Assembly (NCBI GenBank): GCA_905221605.1
Contig: CAJNDS010002575.1
Span: 291,564 to 355,563, forward strand
Direction of reading: 5' to 3'
Length of the DNA: 64,000 nucleotides
Source: Symbiodinium natans
Taxonomy: Eukaryota; Sar; Dinophyceae; Suessiales; Symbiodiniaceae
Part shown: one piece after another, positions 25,418 through 36,753 of the stretch
Position numbering within the stretch: the stretch's first letter is position 1
Layout: the number at the start of each line of letters is the position of its first letter
The notes under the pieces: model-generated
Database searches by the model: none
The model's input: the letters and a program-made list of their open reading frames with translations, nothing else
Told to the model about the DNA's origin: nothing
Translations under genes and position numbers: made by a program

Positions 25418-28021
25418 TTACTCTGAAGGCAGGCTCTGGAAGGCGTCCAGGGCAAGACGGCAGGCTTTATGGCGGCACATCCTGGATGGGTCAGGCTCAG
25501 GCATTATGACCCCGGCGTCCCCCATGACTATCCCACAGGCGGTGCGCTGGTGAGTGTCTGAGATCGGATGGGCCAGATGTACTGCCCCCCAGTGTCCATT
25601 GGCGACGATTGCTGTCGCCGGGTCCAGGAGGGCTTTGGGGTGGCGAGGCTGTGGGGCTTTGTGTGGGCTGTCTTCCTCACTGGAGGAGTATGAGTCTTCG
25701 TCCAAGGTGGACTCATCGGAGGCATGTTTTGAGGCTGATTGTTCCCCGCTGGACCTGGAGGGTGAAGGCGAGGAGGGCTCGTTGGCGTCGTCATCAATGG
25801 CGGCCTGGGCCTCAAACTCACGCGCGTACATGAATCTGGGAATGATGGGCAGCATGTGACTGATTGTCATCGATTTGGGCACAGGGCCCGGCGGCACCTG
25901 AAAGCTGGGCTCTATGGTGGGGGCTTGTCCCCCGCGGGCTATTGGGCGAGTGGGCCTCCAGCCTGTGGAAACATTGTGGGCCACCGAGGCCTGTACCCAT
26001 AGGCTGTCGATTGTGTCGTCCCTCCCGTACAACTCGGAGCTGACCTTGTGGTGGCCCGCCTTCCGGCGCGGGTCGGCAGGCAGCCTGAGTTGCTTGGCTG
26101 GGCTAAGAAGCCCCACTTTGAGGCCGTGTAGGGTGAAGTTAAGTGCTTCCTGGGCGTCGAGGGCTGTCGAGGCTTCTTCGTGGAGCTGCAGCGCAGAGCG
26201 CAGTGCTGGCAAAGCCTGGGTGTAGGACATGGGCGATTGGAATGCAACCCCGGCTTGAGATGGGTTGGCCCAATTTGGCAGGATGGGCAGCATGAAGTCC
26301 GGTTCGGATGAAGAGCCCCAAAAGCGTTCCGTTGCGAGCCAAGAGGCGTGTAGGCGTGTGAGGTAGGCTAGGCACCAAGAGGTCGAAGGCCCTCTTCCTG
26401 ATATGCCGGTCAGGGTTACTGCAAAAGGTTGTCCCGACCTGGAGGTTTTGGTCGTCCAACAAATTCCCCGGAGGGCCTGCGTTGTCAGGCTGAGGCTGCT
26501 TAGGCGAATGCGTTGTAGGTCGCCGAATCGTAGGCATGCGTGGTAGGCCAAAAGGAAGGCTCCGAGCAGTAGGACCATTTGGGTACCGGTGGAAGATTTG
26601 CAAACGAGGCGTTCCCATGACACGATGCATGCCATGGGAATGGGCAGGGCTTCTTTGCGATCTCTGGGCTTAATGTCGATTCTGTAGGTTGAAATGAGTG
26701 GATTGCTGAGTAGCTCCAGCAGGTGTTGCACCTGAGCCATGCGCGATAGCCAAGACAGGGCTTTAAGGGTTGTCTTGGGCGAGATTTGGCACACGTCCCT
26801 GTCTTGGGCAAGGGAGGCGAAGGCGGCCTCGAGGTAGTCGGCGAGCTCCACCAGGGATAGCGTTGAAAAGGCTATGTTGTGTGCCTGCAGAAAGTCTAAG
26901 AATCTGGTGCATCTGGACAGGTAGGCCTCGAGGCTGGAGGCAGCGTAGGCTGAAATGGCTCGGACCCGAAGTCTTTCAGGCGTGAGAGATTGGGTCGTCT
27001 CCGTCCAGAGGGAGCTGGTGTCCCTCAGCTTGTCCAGGAGGAGCAGCCAAATTCGGTTGCACTCTAGTTTGCGAGCATCTTCTTTGGCAAGCATCGTTTG
27101 AAGGCGAGGTGGCCCCGAACGTTGTTGGTGAACGATTGGCTCTTGGCGCTTCGATGGTGCTTCGATTTCAGGCGTAGAGGAGCTGGCGGGGTTAGGCGTT
27201 GCCGGCGGCTGAGCCGGTAGAGGCTTAGGCTTATTCAGGTAGGCACTAGCGGGAGCAGGCTTAGGGGGGGGCTTGGGCAGCGGAGCCGTGGCATGCCAGC
27301 ATGTCTGAAATTTCTTGGGGCATGCCGGAGGAGCTGGGCCTCCAAGCGTGCGAACAGTGTGTTTCGGAACGGGCCCCGAGCGTGGGGACTTGCACAATGG
27401 CTGTGGCCAGGCGGACAGGGGCAGGAGCAGGGAGGCTGTGCTATGCGGTGCTTGCACCGGGCGTCTTCCACGCATTTTAGGCACCGGCTTGGGCAGATGC
27501 TGGGACAGATTTGTGACTGAGATGGCGGCCCTTGTGCAGGGCTGAAAACCCGGAATGACCGATTCCGCCCCGAGCACCTCCCAGGAGGGAGAGGAGTCGG
27601 AGGCCGGCCCAGGCGTGCTGACTTGCTGCGGGGGGCAAGCGTGCGATGAGGCCTCATTTTCTGGGGACCAGTCCTCGATGGGGTCGGGTCCAGTGCTTGA
27701 GGGAGCTTGTTGTGGGTCCCAGTCCTCGATCGGGTCGAGGTCGGGCTCGATCTCGGAAAGGAGATCGATAGAGAGTCCCGGCAGGGAGGCTGGGGAGGGC
27801 GGGTTAGGGCTTAAATCCCCACTATTAGGTAGCCTGGGCTTCTTTCGACTAGGAGTGGGGCTCCAGTCGACACGTGGCTTGTGGCCTGGAAACATGTTTT
27901 TGGTGGTTTGAGTAAAATGGCTGCAGAGAGGGTGGCTCACAGAATGCTGATGATGGGCGCTCCTTGCATGTGGAGGCGTTACTGAAAGCGGCAATCCTGT
28001 GCAAGAAGCTGACCTAGGCAC
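25418..28021 (-). CDS. E2 tyrosine recombinase (DIRS-like integrase)
   Basis: 867-codon ORF. The first roughly 330 residues are Pro/Ser-rich and probably disordered (for example ITWKR-like basic and PPKPAP stretches); the true start is uncertain. A helical core-binding region (LEAYLSRCTRFLDFLQAHN) precedes the catalytic part: Arg in ACLRFGDL (about 26,530), Lys in WTTKTSRSG (about 26,445), His-x-x-Lys in LHGLKVGL (about 26,110), AGHHK (about 26,055) and Tyr in SSELYGRDD (about 26,028). An acidic Ser-rich linker and a C-terminal Cys module (TACGIVMGD, then MCRHKAC) end the protein, parallel to the E1 YR. It would integrate the circular cDNA. Confidence 0.87.
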   Translation of the reverse strand: MPRSASCTGLPLSVTPPHARSAHHQHSVSHPLCSHFTQTTKNMFPGHKPRVDWSPTPSRKKPRLPNSGDLSPNPPSPASLPGLSIDLLSEIEPDLDPIEDWDPQQAPSSTGPDPIEDWSPENEASSHACPPQQVSTPGPASDSSPSWEVLGAESVIPGFQPCTRAAISVTNLSQHLPKPVPKMRGRRPVQAPHSTASLLLPLSAWPQPLCKSPRSGPVPKHTVRTLGGPAPPACPKKFQTCWHATAPLPKPPPKPAPASAYLNKPKPLPAQPPATPNPASSSTPEIEAPSKRQEPIVHQQRSGPPRLQTMLAKEDARKLECNRIWLLLLDKLRDTSSLWTETTQSLTPERLRVRAISAYAASSLEAYLSRCTRFLDFLQAHNIAFSTLSLVELADYLEAAFASLAQDRDVCQISPKTTLKALSWLSRMAQVQHLLELLSNPLISTYRIDIKPRDRKEALPIPMACIVSWERLVCKSSTGTQMVLLLGAFLLAYHACLRFGDLQRIRLSSLSLTTQALRGICWTTKTSRSGQPFAVTLTGISGRGPSTSWCLAYLTRLHASWLATERFWGSSSEPDFMLPILPNWANPSQAGVAFQSPMSYTQALPALRSALQLHEEASTALDAQEALNFTLHGLKVGLLSPAKQLRLPADPRRKAGHHKVSSELYGRDDTIDSLWVQASVAHNVSTGWRPTRPIARGGQAPTIEPSFQVPPGPVPKSMTISHMLPIIPRFMYAREFEAQAAIDDDANEPSSPSPSRSSGEQSASKHASDESTLDEDSYSSSEEDSPHKAPQPRHPKALLDPATAIVANGHWGAVHLAHPISDTHQRTACGIVMGDAGVIMPEPDPSRMCRHKACRLALDAFQSLPSE

Positions 28022-28566
28022 CAGCAGAGAAGCGGGCAGGAGGCTTTTCTCGGTGTGTGAAGAGACAGGGCTTCGGCTGCATCTCGAAGGGCTCGATGGT
28101 GGGCACCTGCATCAGGTAAGCATGGGAGCTAAACAAGGCCAACAGGTCGCATGTGTAAACATGGTTCTGCAGTTGGCATACTCTTCTTTTCTCCCCTATT
28201 CGGGCCGGCGGCGGATGCAAAACAAGGCCCGATTCTTGGGTCGGGAATGGGCAAGGGCTGCTAGGCTTGGGCACGCTGGGCGGCAAGGCATAGGCGATGC
28301 CATTAGGGAAAATGCTGGCGTGTTGCCAGGGCTTTAAGGCGCGTAGGCATGGAACCAGCCCCATGGGTCTTCGTGGGCTCTGCGAAACTCCACGCAGCGG
28401 CTGCACAGGTGATCCAAATGCTCACTGTCGGTGTCCGACATAATCTGTGCACACACGAGGCCGAAGGGGCAGTGTGGGCGTGTTGAGCATGGGCGCATGC
28501 ATCGTAGGCGTTCTCGATGGTCCACGTAGAAGACCTTGAGAAGGTGGGGCGCCAGATTGAAAGTAT

Positions 28567-30321
28567 CTAGCGTCTATCGGCGTTGGGCGTAATCAGCAAG
28601 TGTGGGCAGGGCATGGACCTGGCACTGGTTGCCTTGGGCCGGAAGTCCCCTCCTGTGCGCAGTGGGTTCGGGAAGGGGTTGCGGAGGCCTCGATCCGAGG
28701 AGTCTTGCCCTAGGCCGAGTAGGTCCGTGAAGTCATCCTGGGTCTGGGCGTTCTGCGAGTCCGTCTGCTCTTGGGCAGTGGGAGGCGAGGTGTTGGCTTC
28801 CTGGGCTGGGGCCGACTGCGGCTGTGTAGGCGGTGGGCTGATAATGGAGAAAGGCACCACTGGGCCCGCGACAAATTGCGGGGCCCAAATGTTGAACCCC
28901 AAGGAGCGCACTTCCTGGGCTCGGGGGTCTCCCTGGTCGGCATGGGCGACTAGGCTGGCGTAGTCGGCTTCTGTGATGTGCACCCGACCCCTCTGGTCCT
29001 TCCTGAGGATCCAGCCATCCGCTCCGAAGACGGAGCATTTGATCTTTTTGTGGGCCGGTTCTGGCTCCTGCGGCATAGGCGGCGGCGGGGCCTTGGTTCC
29101 CGGCGGCTGATGGGATTCTTGGGCCTGCTGAGGCGGTTGTGCGGGCGGTGGGCAGGAGGGAGGACCTTTGGGCTGGGCTGCCATGGGCTCTTCCTCGAGA
29201 GTGAACCAGAAGGAGTCCCAGTCCACCGAGACGGCATTGGCTGGCGGGTCCTGCCCCCAAAAGTTGTGCCAGGTCCTGCCCTCGTAGACCATGGTCATGC
29301 GAGGGTTGGGCTTGGTTGGCGAGGCCGATGGGCGGGCTTCTGGCTCAGGCGGAGCCTTGCTGGTGGGCTCGGAGGGCAAGCTCTGCCCCGGGCTGGGCGG
29401 GGTACTCTTGGCAGGAGGGTGGCGGCACCTGTGATTCTGCGGGTGCAGGTGCTTTGGGCTGCTTGGGTGGCCATGGGCTGACAATCTTGGGCATGGCAAT
29501 AGGCACGCCCCCGAAACCTATGACCTCCTCGATCACAGGGCTGTCCTCGTCGCTGGAGCTAATGGGCAAGGGCCCTCTTGGATGTCGGCCCAGGCTGGGC
29601 GGGTCTCGGAGACCGAGGGCAGTGGGCCGGGCTGGGCAGATGGGCTTGTCTCGGCCTCTGTCGAGGGGAGCGTGTTGGCGATGTGCTTCACAAGCGCCTC
29701 AGGCACTTTGACTCCATCCTTTTTGAAAACTAGGCTGGGAATGACGCGGCCATCCCCATGGGCTCGGCGGATCTGGTCGGGCGACCAGGATAGGCCTTGG
29801 GCTGGGTCGATGAAGTCCCAATCTTTGCGTGTGAGGGCTTTCGCCTTTTGCCCGCAGCGGGTGGAGGCTGACTTCTTCATATCGGCTAGCTCGTCTGCGA
29901 GCAAGGACGAGGCTGAGGCATCCGGGGCTGGATTGGGCGTCGAGCCCGATTCAGGCGATTGGGCTTGGGCTTGGCCAGTGACCACCGGTGGCGGGGCCTT
30001 GGTGGGCAGTGTCTGTCCCGGGCATTGCCTGAACCCGAGGCGGGTTGAGGCTGTGTCTCCTGGGCAGGGGCACTGGCTAGGAGGCGGTCGCGGGCTTCGG
30101 GGCTGAGCTGGTTGAAGTAGGCCAGCAGCTTTCCCTGAATGTCGGCAGTGTCCATTCTGGGCGAGAGAATGGGCGAACACTGAATCTGGGGAGGCTTGAA
30201 GCTGTGAAAGCGGCGCTGAAAGCAACAAGGTATGGCTCCAGAGACCGCATGGGCAGGCATGTCCGTATGCAGAGAACAAGGCATGTGCGGCAACAACACT
30301 CACGAACGACTGCAAGAGCAC
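28567..30321 (-). pseudogene. Broken proline-rich ORF of E2, upstream of YR
   Basis: Three overlapping minus-strand frames make one ordered protein. 30,321-29,570 carries DWDFIDPAQGLSWSPDQIRR and LVFKKDGVKVPEALVKHI. 29,569-29,345 carries MPISSSDEDSPVIEEVIGFG. 29,400-28,567 carries EGRTWHNFWGQDPPANAV and DGWILRKDQRGRVHITEADY. One-base shifts near 29,572 and near 29,350 break it. Pro/Gln/Ala-rich linkers separate small folded-looking blocks. No family recognised; it may be an accessory or Gag-type protein of the element. Confidence 0.5.
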
Positions 30322-30665
30322 ATCCGGCCTTGAAGTCGTGCGAGAGAGGCAGGCAGAAAGTGCGTATTGGCCTGACAGTGAGGAAGTATGAACACCAACC
30401 GGTCAGCAACTCTCAGGGCGGTGTGCAGCTAGTAGGCAGAATAAGGTGGCAACTGGCAACCTCGATGTACATGAAGTCGATGCCGAGCTCGAAGGCGTAG
30501 GTACCTGCAGCAAAGGGCAGGATGGGCGGGTCCATGAACAATCAGTGCATGGGGGGGGGCACTAGGCAAGGCAGCGTGCGGCTCACAGGGCATTGGCGTA
30601 AGTCGGGTGCGACATGGCGGCGTGGGTCCCGGTAGGCACGTGCAAAGGATGGGCCGAGGAGGTGC

Positions 30666-31424
30666 TCACGCGAGGCACCGGCATGGGCTAGGCACCCACT
30701 GAGGCAGCGGTGCTTGTGCCCGATGAGATGCCATGGTCGGAGTAATCGTCCGAGTCAGGCATTGGCAGGCCTGCCAAGTACCAGCGGGCAGACCACCAGT
30801 CAATGACGTGGAATGAGCGGCGGTCTTGTGGGCTAATGTGGGCCCAGAGGCAGGCCAGTATGTTGCTGAGGCCAAAGAGGTGTCTGGTCTTACCACTATG
30901 GGCATGAGCGCCTGTGCGGGTAGACCATGTAGAGCAAACACGTGGGCATGGGCGCGTTGCAGTGCCGACATATGCAAGGCACACTGACGGCGGCATGTGC
31001 GGTTTTGATAGCGGGAGCAGAAGCTCTGCATGGGCACGGCGGAGAATTGGCGCTGTGCCGATCTGGGGCCAGCAGGCAGAGGGGGCAGTATGGAGCCAGC
31101 GTTAGACAGCAGGTGCTGTGGCGGCGGAGGCTTAGGCTTAGGCCGGGGTATGGGCGTGTTAGGGCCGGCAGGCGGGTTAGGGTTATTATTAGGCTGTGGC
31201 AGCGTTGGTGCTGTTGTAGGCGGTCTGACCTGGTGAGGCAGCCTGACCTGTGCAAGAGCGAAGCTGTGTGTGAAGGGCTCTTGTGAGGACGCTGAGGCGT
31301 CTGGGCATGTGTCACTGCTGTCCTCGGTGCCACTCCAATCCTGGACATTCCAGGGGCAGGGTTGGAAGGCTGGGCTTTTAGGCTGAGGGGGCATGGGCAC
31401 GGCGTGACTCGACAAGGCTAGTCA
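30666..31424 (-). pseudogene. E2 zinc-finger ORF, probably frameshifted
   Basis: The open frame starts after a TGA at 31424-31422 and has no early Met. It has a Pro/Asn-rich linker and then SFCSRYQNRTCRRQCALH, which resembles the E2 Gag finger (CRRYQNGQC..). Past this point the protein-like sequence moves to another frame (30,996-30,688; WAHISPQDRRSFHVIDWW, DSDDYSDHGISSG), so a shift near 30,950 is likely. Possibly a second Gag-like protein. Confidence 0.4.
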
Positions 31425-31469
31425 AGGGGGTCCCGAGAAAAAGCTAAGAGCCGATAACTGCGTGAGGTA

Positions 31470-32465
31470 TCAGAACCACACGGGGGGCTGTGCAGCTTCT
31501 AGGCGAAGAAGGCGATCCTCTAGGTGTAGAAGCTCTCTACGCAACAAGGCATGGGGATTTGCCTCTTCCCACCTGTTCGCCGGGACCTGAAAGGTACGCA
31601 GGGCCTGAAGATGTGCATTATAAGGCAGTATTGCAATACGCTTGAGGCTATTGATTTGGGAGGGCATGGGCCCCAAGGCTTCCCTAAGGCTTGACAGCTC
31701 CGCTTCTGTGCGAATGCGATAGGCCAGAAAGTCGGCTGCGATGCTGTCGAGCTCATGCCTGAGGTCGGCGTAGGCCTGCTGGGCGAAGGTCAGGCTGGTG
31801 CGTATTTGCTGCAGTTGGGCAGAGACTGCTTGCAGTTCCAGGCGTCTGGATTCCTCTGCCTGCATCAGAGTGCGGCCCATTGCGTCTTGGCAGGCCAGGT
31901 GGTTGTGCATATACACGAGCAGGGACCTTATGTGCACCAGGTCGTGAGGCTCGTTGGGCTTTGAAGGCATGAAGTCATTGGCTGTAGAAGGCATGTCAGA
32001 AGCTCCAAGAGGAGTGTCACGCTTAGCTTCAGAGGGGGGCCCAGCGGGACCCATAGGCGTGTCACTTGCAGAAGCTGAGTTGAAAGCTCCAAGAGGAGTA
32101 GATCTCGTAGCTCCAGGATGGGGCTCAGTGGGGCCCATGTGTGCATCCGTTGTAGTAGGCAAATCGGAGGCTCCAAGAGGAGTGTGCATCGCTGGCTCAG
32201 GCGTGCTGATCTGTGCAGAAGTGGGCGCTGTGCGAGTCCTGAAGCGAACCGGCGGGGTGGTATCCTCTGGGCCTGGCTCGTAGCCAGGGCAAGGCGCGGC
32301 GTAGTCATCTTGGGCAGGTTGTGCAAACAGGGCCAGTCTGTTCAAGTGCAAGTAGACCCAAGTCATCCCACTCGAGGACGTAGTCGTGGCGTCCGCTATC
32401 TGAAGAGCTGCGAACTTCTGTGCGGATGGGCATGCTCGCACGGTAGGCCATGGCTGGACGTGCAA
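31470..32465 (-). CDS. E2 coiled-coil ORF with 28-residue repeats
   Basis: A 331-codon ORF, first of the element, just inside the right terminal repeat. Three 28-residue tandem repeats start TPLGASD or TPLGAFN (encoded about 32,190-31,965). A long helical region follows (EESRRLELQAVSAQLQQIR, FAQQAYADLRHELDSIAA) with a Leu-rich C-terminus (LRRELLHLEDRLLRLEAAQ). The position matches the small coiled-coil ORF of E1. Probably an oligomerising structural protein; function unknown. Confidence 0.5.
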   Translation of the reverse strand: MHVQPWPTVRACPSAQKFAALQIADATTTSSSGMTWVYLHLNRLALFAQPAQDDYAAPCPGYEPGPEDTTPPVRFRTRTAPTSAQISTPEPAMHTPLGASDLPTTTDAHMGPTEPHPGATRSTPLGAFNSASASDTPMGPAGPPSEAKRDTPLGASDMPSTANDFMPSKPNEPHDLVHIRSLLVYMHNHLACQDAMGRTLMQAEESRRLELQAVSAQLQQIRTSLTFAQQAYADLRHELDSIAADFLAYRIRTEAELSSLREALGPMPSQINSLKRIAILPYNAHLQALRTFQVPANRWEEANPHALLRRELLHLEDRLLRLEAAQPPVWF

Positions 32466-32590
32466 GCTGCAAAAACACCAGACTTACGAGGCAAGCTGCG
32501 ATAGAGGTCTTTGAAGGTTTGGATGGCCATTCTGCTGAGATGTTCGGTCGGCAGAGCGCACACGCTGTTCAGGTCTGCGGTCTTAAGGTC

Positions 32591-32740
32591 GCTTCGGGTT
32601 TTTTGGTTTCCGTGTGTTTTCCCACGAGTGAATCATGCACCGTAATTTGCCATACGCCTAAACAAGCCTTGCACAGCTGGAGCATCTCCGGCTCTCAGCT
32701 GGCCTTAACCTAACCCCTAGGTGGGGCCTTCTGCTTTTCG
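32591..32740 (-). repeat. E2 inverted terminal repeat, right (150 bp)
   Basis: Reverse complement of 20424-20573 with about three substitutions. Its first 53 nt recur in the same orientation at 36754-36805. Confidence 0.92.
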
Positions 32741-32759
32741 GTCAAGGCCTTCTACGCTC

Positions 32760-33400
32760 TTAGTCTTTTCTAGAGCTTTGGAAATCACCGTCTTCACAAC
32801 TCTCGCTGACACAGCCAAGTAATCGAATGAAGGCTTCGTATGCTGTGCACACCTTGACAGGGTCTGTTTCTCGGTAGGCGGTACCAACACCCTGATAGTT
32901 AGTCCGAAGCATCTTCTTCACCTCATCGACTGTGGCCGAGTTGCAGACACGAGCTGCACGAGCAGACATGTGCACGACACAATTCCCAAGCAAGGCTAGC
33001 TGCAGGGTGCATGTGTCCTTTTACAAAATTAATCGAGCCAAAACGCGGTCCAACAAAATTCAAAACGAGCAATCAATATGCACGTGCTGCAAACAAACGA
33101 ATAACAGGGCCGACCCGCCCCCCTCCCCCTATGGACAGGAGTGGCCTGCAATCCACGTCCTCGATTATCGTGCATATGGCCGGCCATTGCATGCTGCACA
33201 CGATCTCGAGCCAATTGCATGGCTTCGATCGAAGCATGCATATATAATACATGTGTTATATCATGTGAAAAACACCTTAAATAGAGTATGCGAAAAACAT
33301 GTTTTTGAGGCTTATTGTTTTAAGGGGTATACACTGAAACCATGGACTTTTCGTTTTGGGTGTTTTGGGGTTAAGCTCCTTTCAGGCATCTGGGGCATCG
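32760..33400. other. Unassigned sequence right of E2
   Basis: A short minus-strand ORF (32760-32993) is exon-like (SCEDGD, VKKMLRTNYQGVG) but unrecognised. The rest holds no gene I can support; GCATGC words are frequent near 33,180-33,240. Confidence 0.3.
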
Positions 33401-33402
33401 GC

Positions 33403-34681
33403 TCAGTGCTGTGTAGGTTCCAGTGATGGCAGAGCAGGCTGCGGATCCACGGCATGGTCGCGGAACAGCGGCTTTATTGTGGTTGGGTGACTATGGTCCG
33501 ATGACAGGATGGCAGGCAGAAAATGGATCACGCGTTGCGGGTGCAGGGCAGCGGTGTCGGCCAGAACTTGTTTGACCACGGACAGCCAGCGGGTTGTCCA
33601 GGAAGCAGCAGCGGAACCAAGCAGACCGGGGGAGTAAATGCCCCAAGGCATTTCCGACTTAGTTGTCTTGGTGCGGATACAAATGCCCACCAGTGCACAA
33701 GAGGGCTTAAAAATGCAGGCGGGCCGGCGGGGTTCAAAGGAGGTCGCCCCAACGAAGGGAGGCCCAGATTGCGGCAAGCAAGACACCCAACATGAAAATC
33801 TCTGCAGGCGGCGTGTCCGGGCACAGAACGCGGGCCTCCAACCAAGCCGTAAATCTCAAGAAGAACGGAAGGCTCTCTCGGTGTTCGACTGGGGCAGACG
33901 GTGACAAGAAAGCACGGATAATAGCACTCTCCAGCTGGCGGCGTAACAGCAAGGCCAGCCTTTTTGGAAACCCAAGGAGAGGGCTTTGAAAGGCATGGTG
34001 GCTAGACCTTGGGTGCTGCAGCGAGCACGTAGCCAGTCGGGCAACACACCTGGCTGCGGGTCGTAAGTAGAGGATCTGCGGATTTCGCAGTACAGGCACC
34101 AGGCGGACCACATGTCCAGGTAACGTTGCAGAGTGGAAGGCGCAGTCATGACGACACGACAGATGAAAAACTCCGGATCAGAAGAGGCGGAAGCTTCCAC
34201 AAACAGCGCAGACACCCCGGCCAGAATGGTGACACAGGACAGCCAGCGTGACTGCTTGCGGGGGTGCCAAGTGAAGGGAACCGGATACAATGGAAAAGGA
34301 GCCCGGTGAGCCCGATGACAAAGGAGGCGGCTTGGGCACGGATTTCGGCGTTGCAGGCACTGACACTGGAGATGAAGGCAGACGTATGTGCGACGCAGGC
34401 AGGGACGCCAGGTCATCAGACAACGGGTGCGGTGTTGGAACAGGCAGTGTGCCAGCAGGCTGCATGTGGCCACTCACAGAGGAAGCCAGCAGAGGGGCGG
34501 TGTCCTGATGGTCGGTAGAATCTGTAACAACGGGCGCCTCAAGCGGCATATGTTGAAGCGGTGCAGAAGCAGGCATTGCCCCATTGGCACACGTCAGAGT
34601 GGATTGGTCAGGCAGAAGGGGGGTCAAGTGAGGCTGCATGGGTGTCCGAAGGTGGGTGCACGTGAGAAGCGGAGGCACCAA
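33403..34681 (-). pseudogene. Decayed tyrosine recombinase fragment of a third DIRS-like element
   Basis: Protein-like blocks in YR order lie on the minus strand. A Pro-rich N-terminus (34,681-34,280) is followed by a core-binding block (about 34,150-34,040; STLQRYLDMWSAWCLYCE). The catalytic Arg block is in another frame (about 33,830-33,734; LEARVLCPDTPP, SLRWGDLL). A Lys-containing block is in a third position (about 33,660; RTKTTKSEMPWGI). The His-x-x-Arg and Tyr motifs are missing. Two frame changes and truncation mark a dead copy, perhaps of the element with the outer inverted repeats. Confidence 0.6.
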
Positions 34682-34689
34682 CGGACAGT

Positions 34690-36750
34690 AGAGGGGAAGG
34701 CACGATCCTTAAAACAATTAAAACACACATGTCAAAGGCAAAGAAGGCACTTCTCAAGCTGGCTGGTAAGAAAGGAGAACAGTCGATGGATCATGAAATC
34801 ATTTGCCGGTCTTAGATCAAAGAATTTCTTGACAAGACTCAAGAAAATGCGAACCTGCTGTGTCGCAAGAAGGCAAGTCCGAGTTTCCCTTGTGCACTGT
34901 TGCTGGAAACCAAAGCTTCAAGCATTTCACTTCTTGAACTGCTTGCGCAGAATGCCCAATCTTTGTCCTTTAACTTAAACCTTGCCAAGGCAAGTTATTT
35001 TGTCCAAGAGGCAAGTTATTCAGTCCTCTTGCAGAAGGTCCAGGTCTTGGTTCTGATAATCTGCTGCCTGCACCTTGCGCAGCAGGCCCACAGTCAGCAT
35101 CAGGCTTCTTGAATTGCTGCCTAACCCTTGTGCAACCCCTACAACAGTTAGTTACTCCGTTGCAGCTGCTCTCCAGGTCGGTGGGCAGCGTCTTCTTCAA
35201 ACAGCATCAATGCAATATTGGCTGCCATTGTGGGAAAGAGTAAGAGCAATGTGGCACTTGTACTAAGCGCACTCCACTGCTGCAAAGAGTTGATACGCTG
35301 CACGGGTGGGAGAGGCAGGCTTGCTGCTGGATGTAGGGCAGTTATTCAAAGGCCTAACCTTTGCTGCGTTCTCGCTCTTACTAGCAGACAAAGGCCAGCG
35401 CAATGCGCAAAGCACTTCCTTGGCGTTCTCGCTCTTACTAACCAAGGGAAGCGCACAAACAAACATCACCCACCTTCCCCATCCACAACAGCAAAATCAA
35501 CACAAGCAACATTTAGTGCCCTCGGCCGGGTGGGCCTGACCTCTCTCTTTCAACATCGCCAATAAGTTCCCAATAGCGCATTACTCAGGCGCAAGATGCT
35601 CCAAGCATGATTACAGATCCTGATTACTTGGATTTTTGCCTTATGGCAAAATGAGGGTGCGAAGCACTCTCCCGCTTGACTTACCAGAAAACCTTTAACA
35701 CAAGGCCGTCTAGGTTCAATGATCATCCACTACTATTTTGTTACTACCACTACTACTACTGCTGCTACTGCAAGAACTGAAACTTTGGAAGGCGCCATGC
35801 CCTTTGGTCCTTTCAACCCGCCAAGTCTGTTATCGACCAACCACTTGTCCAGCTTCTGTTCACTCAGTCCAGAAACATGTGTCTTCATAAAGCTCTGGAA
35901 GCTGCAGCGCTTGCAGAGTTTAGATAAAACTGTTGAAGCTGTATGCCGTGGCCAACAGTTCCAGCAAACTTGCAATGGTCGATGTTCCAGGTTGTCGAAT
36001 CTCACTTTTCTTTTCCACCATTTAACCCATGAGAAATTGTGGGTGCCGGTCTTGATTGAACAATGTATTGCAAAAGTAATTCTGTTAGACATGTATTGCC
36101 TCACCTTCTCTGTAATAAGTGGCCAAAGTGATGAGTTCTGGGGATGAGACAAGCATAACCACGTTCTCCAAACCAAGCCAGATGCAAAGTGCGAAGCATT
36201 TTCTGCAGGCGAACACGTGTGTTCTTGTTGAGAGTCTAACATGCAACATGTGCAGCCATGTTCCGACGTCTGCCTTTTGCTTGCCTTTTGTTTTACCCGT
36301 CTGCCAAGAACAAAGCTTATGTTTCACCCGTCTACCAAAACCCAAATGGTTGCGGCCCAATTGGAAAGTGAAGAGAAGAAGTCGTATGACCCGTAGACTG
36401 GTAGAACAAAAGTTGACGTTCGAAAACCCGCAAGCGAAAGGGAACAGTTGTCTGTTGTTGCTTTCGAAAAGGTTTGCATGTTTGAAATATCTTTTACACA
36501 CTGCAAGTAACGTGGGGTTCACAAGCTGCAACAAGCCTTGATGTACTTCGCAAGCTTTTTCGTACCGAAGGGAAGGTACTTCATCTTCTCCACAATTACA
36601 GATCGCTGATCTTTTTATTCCTATGTCAGAGAAGTGATGCAGCTCTACCTTTCCACATGCCTACATCTCCAATCTTAAAGTCAAGACGTGTCTTCTTTAG
36701 CATCTTTACAACGGAAGCAGTCTGCTTGCTCGAATAAGAGAACCGAACCA
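34690..36750. other. Gene-free stretch with a (CTA)n microsatellite
   Basis: No gene recognised over about 2 kb. A CTA/CTG microsatellite sits at about 35,738-35,769, and AAGGCAAGTTATT occurs twice near 34,985-35,020. Confidence 0.4.
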
Positions 36751-36753
36751 ACA

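Larger units (their letters stand above)
20424..32740 (-). mobile_element. DIRS-like tyrosine-recombinase retroelement E2 (12.3 kb)
   Basis: Bounded by a 150-bp inverted repeat pair (20424-20573 and 32591-32740) with about three mismatches. All large ORFs are on the minus strand: a coiled-coil ORF, a zinc-finger ORF, a broken Pro-rich ORF, YR, Gag, and, after one UGA, Pol. The YR and inverted termini define it as DIRS-like. I see no target duplication, as expected for YR elements. Confidence 0.82.

Noticed and set aside
32760-32993. 77-codon minus-strand ORF as a host gene
   Set aside because: Exon-like but too short and without recognisable family; kept only as a note in the gap entry.
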